Translations under genes and position numbers: made by a program
Shown: positions 59,326 to 64,000 of the stretch, one piece after another
Numbering within the stretch: position 1 is the stretch's first letter
Layout: each line of letters begins with the position of its first letter
The notes under the pieces: model-generated
What the model was told of the DNA's origin: nothing
Database searches by the model: none
What the model saw: only the letters and a program-made list of their open reading frames with translations
NCBI GenBank assembly: GCA_008638375.1
Contig: CM018031.1
Coordinates: 15,928,415 to 15,992,414 of the forward strand
From: Nyssa sinensis
Lineage: Eukaryota; Streptophyta; Magnoliopsida; Cornales; Nyssaceae
Direction: 5' to 3'
Length of the DNA stretch: 64,000 nt

Positions 59326-62300
59326 TGTCACGCCCCGAATTCCAGCGAACCCGAGGCGCGAGTAACGAGACAAAGGAAAATAAAATAAGGAAGGAATAAA
59401 AGATAATTCAGTGAAATTACAAACATTCCGTACACCATTCTGATACATATACAAGATCTAGTTCATTAATTCGCAATACACAAAATAAGATACAATATCG
59501 GGCTTATGCCCTTATACAATATCAAAAACGCCCCTTGGGCCTAACATAGTCCCTAATCAGATCATCTCCACGTCACGTACAGCTGGAACATCATCTGAAA
59601 TGTTTGCCCCATTAAAGGGGTCAGCTCAACATGCTGGTACAATATAAGGCTAATGCAAGAAACAAAACTAAGGTCGTGGCATGTGCAAGTGTACAGTTAT
59701 TTCTATATGGCATTCAATATCATGATGGTAGTATATGAGCAGTATATAGCAGATGAACTGTATGCGTGACACACCCATGCAACTCTATGCCACCCATGTC
59801 TCATGATACGGTCATTCTCCGCTGGCATGAGTACCGCCACGTATGTCTCGCTTCACGGTCCGGAATCCGTCAGGCTTGCAAGTACCTATTGGCCGATTTT
59901 GGGTTTTTCACCACAGGATCTGCACCCTCATAATGCAAAGCACCACGTGCTTAACCCACGCCATGTCCAAAGAATCACACTATGCCAATATGCTCTGATG
60001 TCATCATGTCATAATGTAATCTCAATGATGCATCTCATTCATACATAATGCATGCCTTCAAGTACACAATTCATAATATCAACAGTTCTTCAAAGCATAT
60101 AATTCACACACCACACTAACACATGCGATATACCCATAATCATCATCCGAACTTAACAAGATAGCACGTAGCACATAAGCATGTGAACACTCAAGCAAAC
60201 ATGTGAACAATCAATGCAGCAAAGCAAGTATTCCTAATCTCAATTCTATTTCTTACTTAGCACAATATATCGTACCTGTAAATCGATCTCAACTCAAGAA
60301 GTGCACTCGAGGTATGGTAGGATCACTTGTGAAAATACTGAAGGTCAGAGCACCTTCTCCTTGCCCTTTCGCGTTCCTATAATCATAACAGGTAATTTAG
60401 TTCGTTGTCATTTGAATTTATTCTATTCATCAAACTTTATGTATTTAATTCATAAGTTTCCATTTTGCTAATTTAGACTCCACTATTGAGTCCGGGACGT
60501 CGAAGAAACTAAGTTTAGGTTTTTGTAGAATTCAATTCGGACACCTGGGTTCAAAAGGGCAAAACAGTCATTTTGTAATTTACACGTGTCCTTACATTTT
60601 GTGACCTCTTTTCACAAATCGGACTCCACAGTTGAGTCCGGAATGCTCGAGATAATTAAGTTTCACTATTTGTTTACTAAATTCGGAGTTCATTTGACTG
60701 TATTTCAATTCAGGGGCATTTTGGTAATTTTATATGTTACTACGGGTCTTTTATTTTTTGGGACCCCGTCTCATAAAACGGACCTTGCCATTGGCCTCTG
60801 AATAGCCGAGATAGTCAAAATACACTAATGACTTGTCCCATTTGGACTCCGGAATATTTTTGAATATTTAAATAATTTAAATAATTTAATTAATTAATTA
60901 ATTAATTAATTAATATTTTAATTCAGGTGGGTCAAAGTGTAATTTCTCTAAAGTTCAGGGGTTAAAGGGTAATTTTCGAAAGTTCAGGACAGAATGGTAA
61001 TTCTCAGAAAGTTCAGGGGCAATTTCGTAATTAGCTAAATTTACTATTCTTAATCAGGTTACCAAACAGGGGCTTATCCAGAACAGGGATAGGATATCCC
61101 TGTTCCTATTTCAATTTTACATTTTTAATTTCTTATATCCGTTGCCAAACACTCCTATTCTCTCTTTAATTTAAAACAAGGGAGTGACACGTGGCAGGGG
61201 CGGTTCGGCCCAAGCCCGACCCGAACCCGAACCGGACCCGGACCCGACCCAACTGCCCCCCCTTCTTCCCCGTTTTTCCTGGCGGTGAACCAGTAGGGTT
61301 CCGGCGCCTTTTCCGGCGCCGGCGACATTTTTTCCGGCGAGTTTTCTAGGTTTTAAAAATACCATTTTCTAAAGTTTTTCAAGTAGGTTTCATTCCCACC
61401 TTCCATTTTCAATTTGGACCAATGGATTATCACGAAATAGGGCTCAAAGGCCCATGGCCGAATCTCCGGCCAACTGAATATTTTCAATTTCTCACTCGGT
61501 TGTTCACTGTTTTCCCCCATTTCTTTTTCATTTCATTTTCTGCACTTATTAGGGTCATTTCTATCTCATTTAATCCAAGTTTTGTACATAAAATGCTAAT
61601 CCAACCCCCCCATGACCGTGACCTGCAAATCCCTTTTTCTCCCTCATCTTTCAATCATTTTCCTTCATTCTTTTTGCAAAACGATCCTCACAACATACTC
61701 TTTAAAACCCTATGCATCAAATAAATTGTCATGCCTTAAAAAAAAAATAAAACAGAAAGGGTGCACTTAAGGGTTTTCTGAATTTTCTCTCTCTGGCCGT
61801 GCCTTCTTTCACCTTCTTGCTCCGAGCTCAAACCAAGCTTCAAACTCTCTCTCAGAACTCTATTTCTCTCTCTCACTTTCTGTTTCTTTCCTTCTCTTCT
61901 CTTCCCACCCGAGGCCACACCTATACACACACAAGTCAAATCTCTCACGTCTCTCCCTCACAGCCACTATCCTTGACCCCTCTCCACCGTTCAGCCACCT
62001 TTTGCTTCCCCCCAAATGCAGCTTTGCATTTAATGCAAAGCTGCTCCTATATATCTACATATATATATATATATATTATCATCACACACACACTAGTTTC
62101 ACACACTCCCAACCGGTTGTTCACCTAGTTTGGTTACAAACACACATACACACACACACGCCCAGTTACGCATACACACAGTGCACTGCCATATCTTCTC
62201 CCACATATCCATATACACATTCATGCACATACATTATTTCACACATACCTACACACATATACTATGTATATATACTAATGCATCAAAATTAATAACCATA

Positions 62301-62383
62301 ATAATAATAATAATAACAATAATAATAAAAATTTAATTAACCAAGAACAATAATAAAAAAAAAAAAAATTCCATGTCATAACA
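59326..62383 (+). mobile_element. Solo LTR copy C (3,058 bp, TSD GGTGT)
   Basis: It begins TGTCACGCCCCGAATTCC and ends CATGTCATAACA, flanked by perfect GGTGT at 59321-59325 and 62384-62388. It is closest to copy A: same first bases, TTAATTAA run (60885-60912), CACGTG box plus (ACCCG)-like block (61187-61255), CT-rich tract (61780-61900), hairpin and TATA box (62018-62054), and CA-rich then AAT-rich end. As with A and B there is no internal region or second LTR. The TATA box lies about 330 bp from the 3' end, which sets the orientation as plus. Confidence 0.9.
62018..62054 (+). promoter_or_regulatory. LTR C hairpin and TATA box
   Basis: The stem GCAGCTTTGCATT / AATGCAAAGCTGC with a single-base loop (62018-62044) is followed after two bases by CCTATATAT (62047 onward). 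Position and sequence match copy A. Confidence 0.5.
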
Positions 62384-63480
62384 GGTGTGGGGATAGAAAT
62401 CTCTACAAATGAATGTCCTCTTGTGAGGTAAAAGAAAGAGACGGCTGGAGTTAGTCAAAGAGCACCAGTGTGTTGTTGGCCAAAGATTTTTCGACGATCA
62501 AGTTAGCAAGTTGCTGTATAGAAAGCTTGAAGGAAGTAGGCAGACTAATATAAGAGTTGGCATACCTTTTGGACGAAAAGTCTATTGCTTAAATAGCTAT
62601 TGATTGTGCAGAGATGACTCCCTTGATTTTGGTGAATTCCTTTATTGTGGGAGATATTGTACCTTAGATGGCATCATGCATGTGATAATGTCCTTTGATT
62701 TCCTGTTGATTGGGATTTCGTCCCTCTCAGGTCATTCAAATATGATGGAATTGATCACTTGTAGATGGACTTGGTAACTAGCATACCCAACTGGCACTCT
62801 CGAGTTTAGTGGACTCATGGACTAGACGTGTTGTGGCTTTCCCCAAGGGTGGTCCATCAAGGAAGTGCTCATGTTGCCCTCTATAGTCGATCTAGAACAA
62901 GGGCATGTTGGTTAGTTAACCCCTTTCTATGACACATGTCATAATCGGGTTTGTCAGGTGATTTTATGACTGTATAGATGCCCCTATATTTGTCACCTTT
63001 GTTGTAAACGTGGGAAGGATAACAACTTCATTGGACCGAGTGTCTTATTAGGATAGTTCTGTTTGGGTTTTTAGCTTGGGGGCTTCGAGTCCGGAAACTC
63101 TAAGCCTAGACTATTTGAGCTCGGAAGCTGTCTTAGCCCAACTATTGAGAGTTGAGGCTCAGAAGTCTCATTGTTAGTGGTTTAGTTGGAGACGTCCACG
63201 TGTTGCTTCGAAGGAAGCTTTTTTACTGGATATGGCATCATTAAATGGAGCATGCTTTCTATCGCTGCCTTTCTAGGCACGTCTTGTCACATCTTTTCGC
63301 ACATTTGGAGGGACGTTTCGCATTTCTTGCTCATTATTGCCTATAAAGCTTTGTTATAGAAGCTCCTTTTGGCTTCCTAGTGCGTTTAGAGAACTAAGAC
63401 TTCTTTGTTTCAAGATTCTCTATAAGTCCTTTTTCTTTTTTGTGATTATCTCTCTTCATTTCTTCTTTTATCTTTTCGAG
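62384..63480. other. Probable LTR or leader of a gypsy-type element
   Basis: Less AT-rich sequence with no long frame, directly upstream of the transposon-protein frame. It was continuous with 59281-59325 before LTR C inserted. No TG...CA ends could be fixed. Confidence 0.35.
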
Positions 63481-64000
63481 ATGTCAGGCGAGGCTGAAAG
63501 ATCTTCACCCATTCGAATTGATGAAGGATATAGGGAGGGAAGCGGCAGGGAGTGTACTTCCAACATGGTGGCCCCAGAGAGTACAATGGGCACTTCTTCT
63601 ATGACCCTTCCCATTTCGATCCCCCATTTCCTAGAATTAAAGATCGATGATGGTGACCTAGCTGAGGTTATATCCAAATATCAAGATGCCTTTCAAGCAG
63701 ACGTGATTATTGAATTGGGCAGTGAAGGTTCTTCTGGCGCCTTGTGTCTGTGGAGTAGGTTCATCAAATTCTAGCCCTTGGTAATTGCCTTGGGGCTCAA
63801 GTTTCCCATTGTTTGCTTTTTCTGTCAATTTTTTGCTTTTTGTCACATTGCATCGAGCCAACTGACTCCCAGTGGCTATAGGATTCTCATGGGATTTCTA
63901 GCCTTTGCTAGGATCCATAACTTGCACTTAGGGTTCGGTGAGTTTAGGGCTTCACATATTGTTAAGCGGATGAGCAATGTATGTTACTATATTTCTCCCC
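63481..64000 (+). pseudogene. Putative gypsy-type transposon protein N-terminus, one in-frame TAG, runs off window
   Basis: The ATG at 63481 opens MSGEAERSSPIRIDEGYREG. The frame continues to SRFIKF, then a TAG (63772-63774), then the same frame goes on with PLVIALGLKFPIVCFF, SSQLTPSGYRILMGFLAFAR and HIVKRMSNVCYY to the window end. The 'SQLTPxGYRIL' pattern after a hydrophobic stretch is typical of the plant putative gypsy-type transposon domain found near the start of retrotransposon polyproteins. Only the beginning is visible. The TAG could be a nonsense mutation of a glutamine codon. Confidence 0.6.

Overview
This window is nuclear DNA from a flowering plant, almost certainly a eudicot. 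It is AT-rich, its coding regions are split by GT-AG introns, and it is full of LTR, LINE, CACTA and MITE-type debris. It also holds an EIN3-like transcription factor, a CLE peptide gene and a plant-specific pseudogene. I saw nothing bacterial or organellar that I could support.

Layout, left to right. 1-5632 is AT-rich sequence carrying a 3.1 kb solo LTR (copy A, minus, 5-bp target-site duplication, TSD). 5633-20178 is a CACTA-type transposon complex. It is built as two units joined tail to tail around a field of TTAGCGACGC palindromes: a short deleted unit on the left (5633 to about 7890) and a long gene-bearing unit on the right. The long unit has about 20 tandem copies of a 161-bp repeat, an apparently intact six-exon Transposase_24-type gene, and a TNP2-type transposase gene that is broken by a stop codon and by a second solo LTR (copy B). 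20179-28800 is AT-rich with MITE-like repeats, a second palindrome field ending in CACTA termini (23735-24472), decayed LTR-like sequence and a diverged 143-bp tandem array.

29502-30087 (minus) is a three-exon CLE signalling-peptide gene of the CLV3/CLE40 type, visible only when its short exons are joined. 30200-46000 is mostly repeats: a 5'-truncated LINE with target-site duplication, a non-autonomous hAT-like element with 8-bp TSD, another LINE remnant and two copies of a TIR element. 46769-48762 (minus), with a 5' leader exon to about 49660, is an EIL3/SLIM1-like gene (sulfur-response regulator of the EIN3 family). It reads through except for two one-base insertions.

49700-57050 is AT-rich with a third LINE remnant and LTR/TRIM-like direct repeats. 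About 57100-59000 (minus) is a pseudogene of the C-terminal part of a very large plant protein usually named AMP-dependent synthetase/NRPS-like. 59326-62383 is solo LTR copy C (plus). 63481 to the window end is the start of a putative gypsy-type transposon protein that runs off the window.

Only two host genes look meaningful (CLE and EIL3). The rest is nested mobile DNA whose order of insertion can be read in several places.
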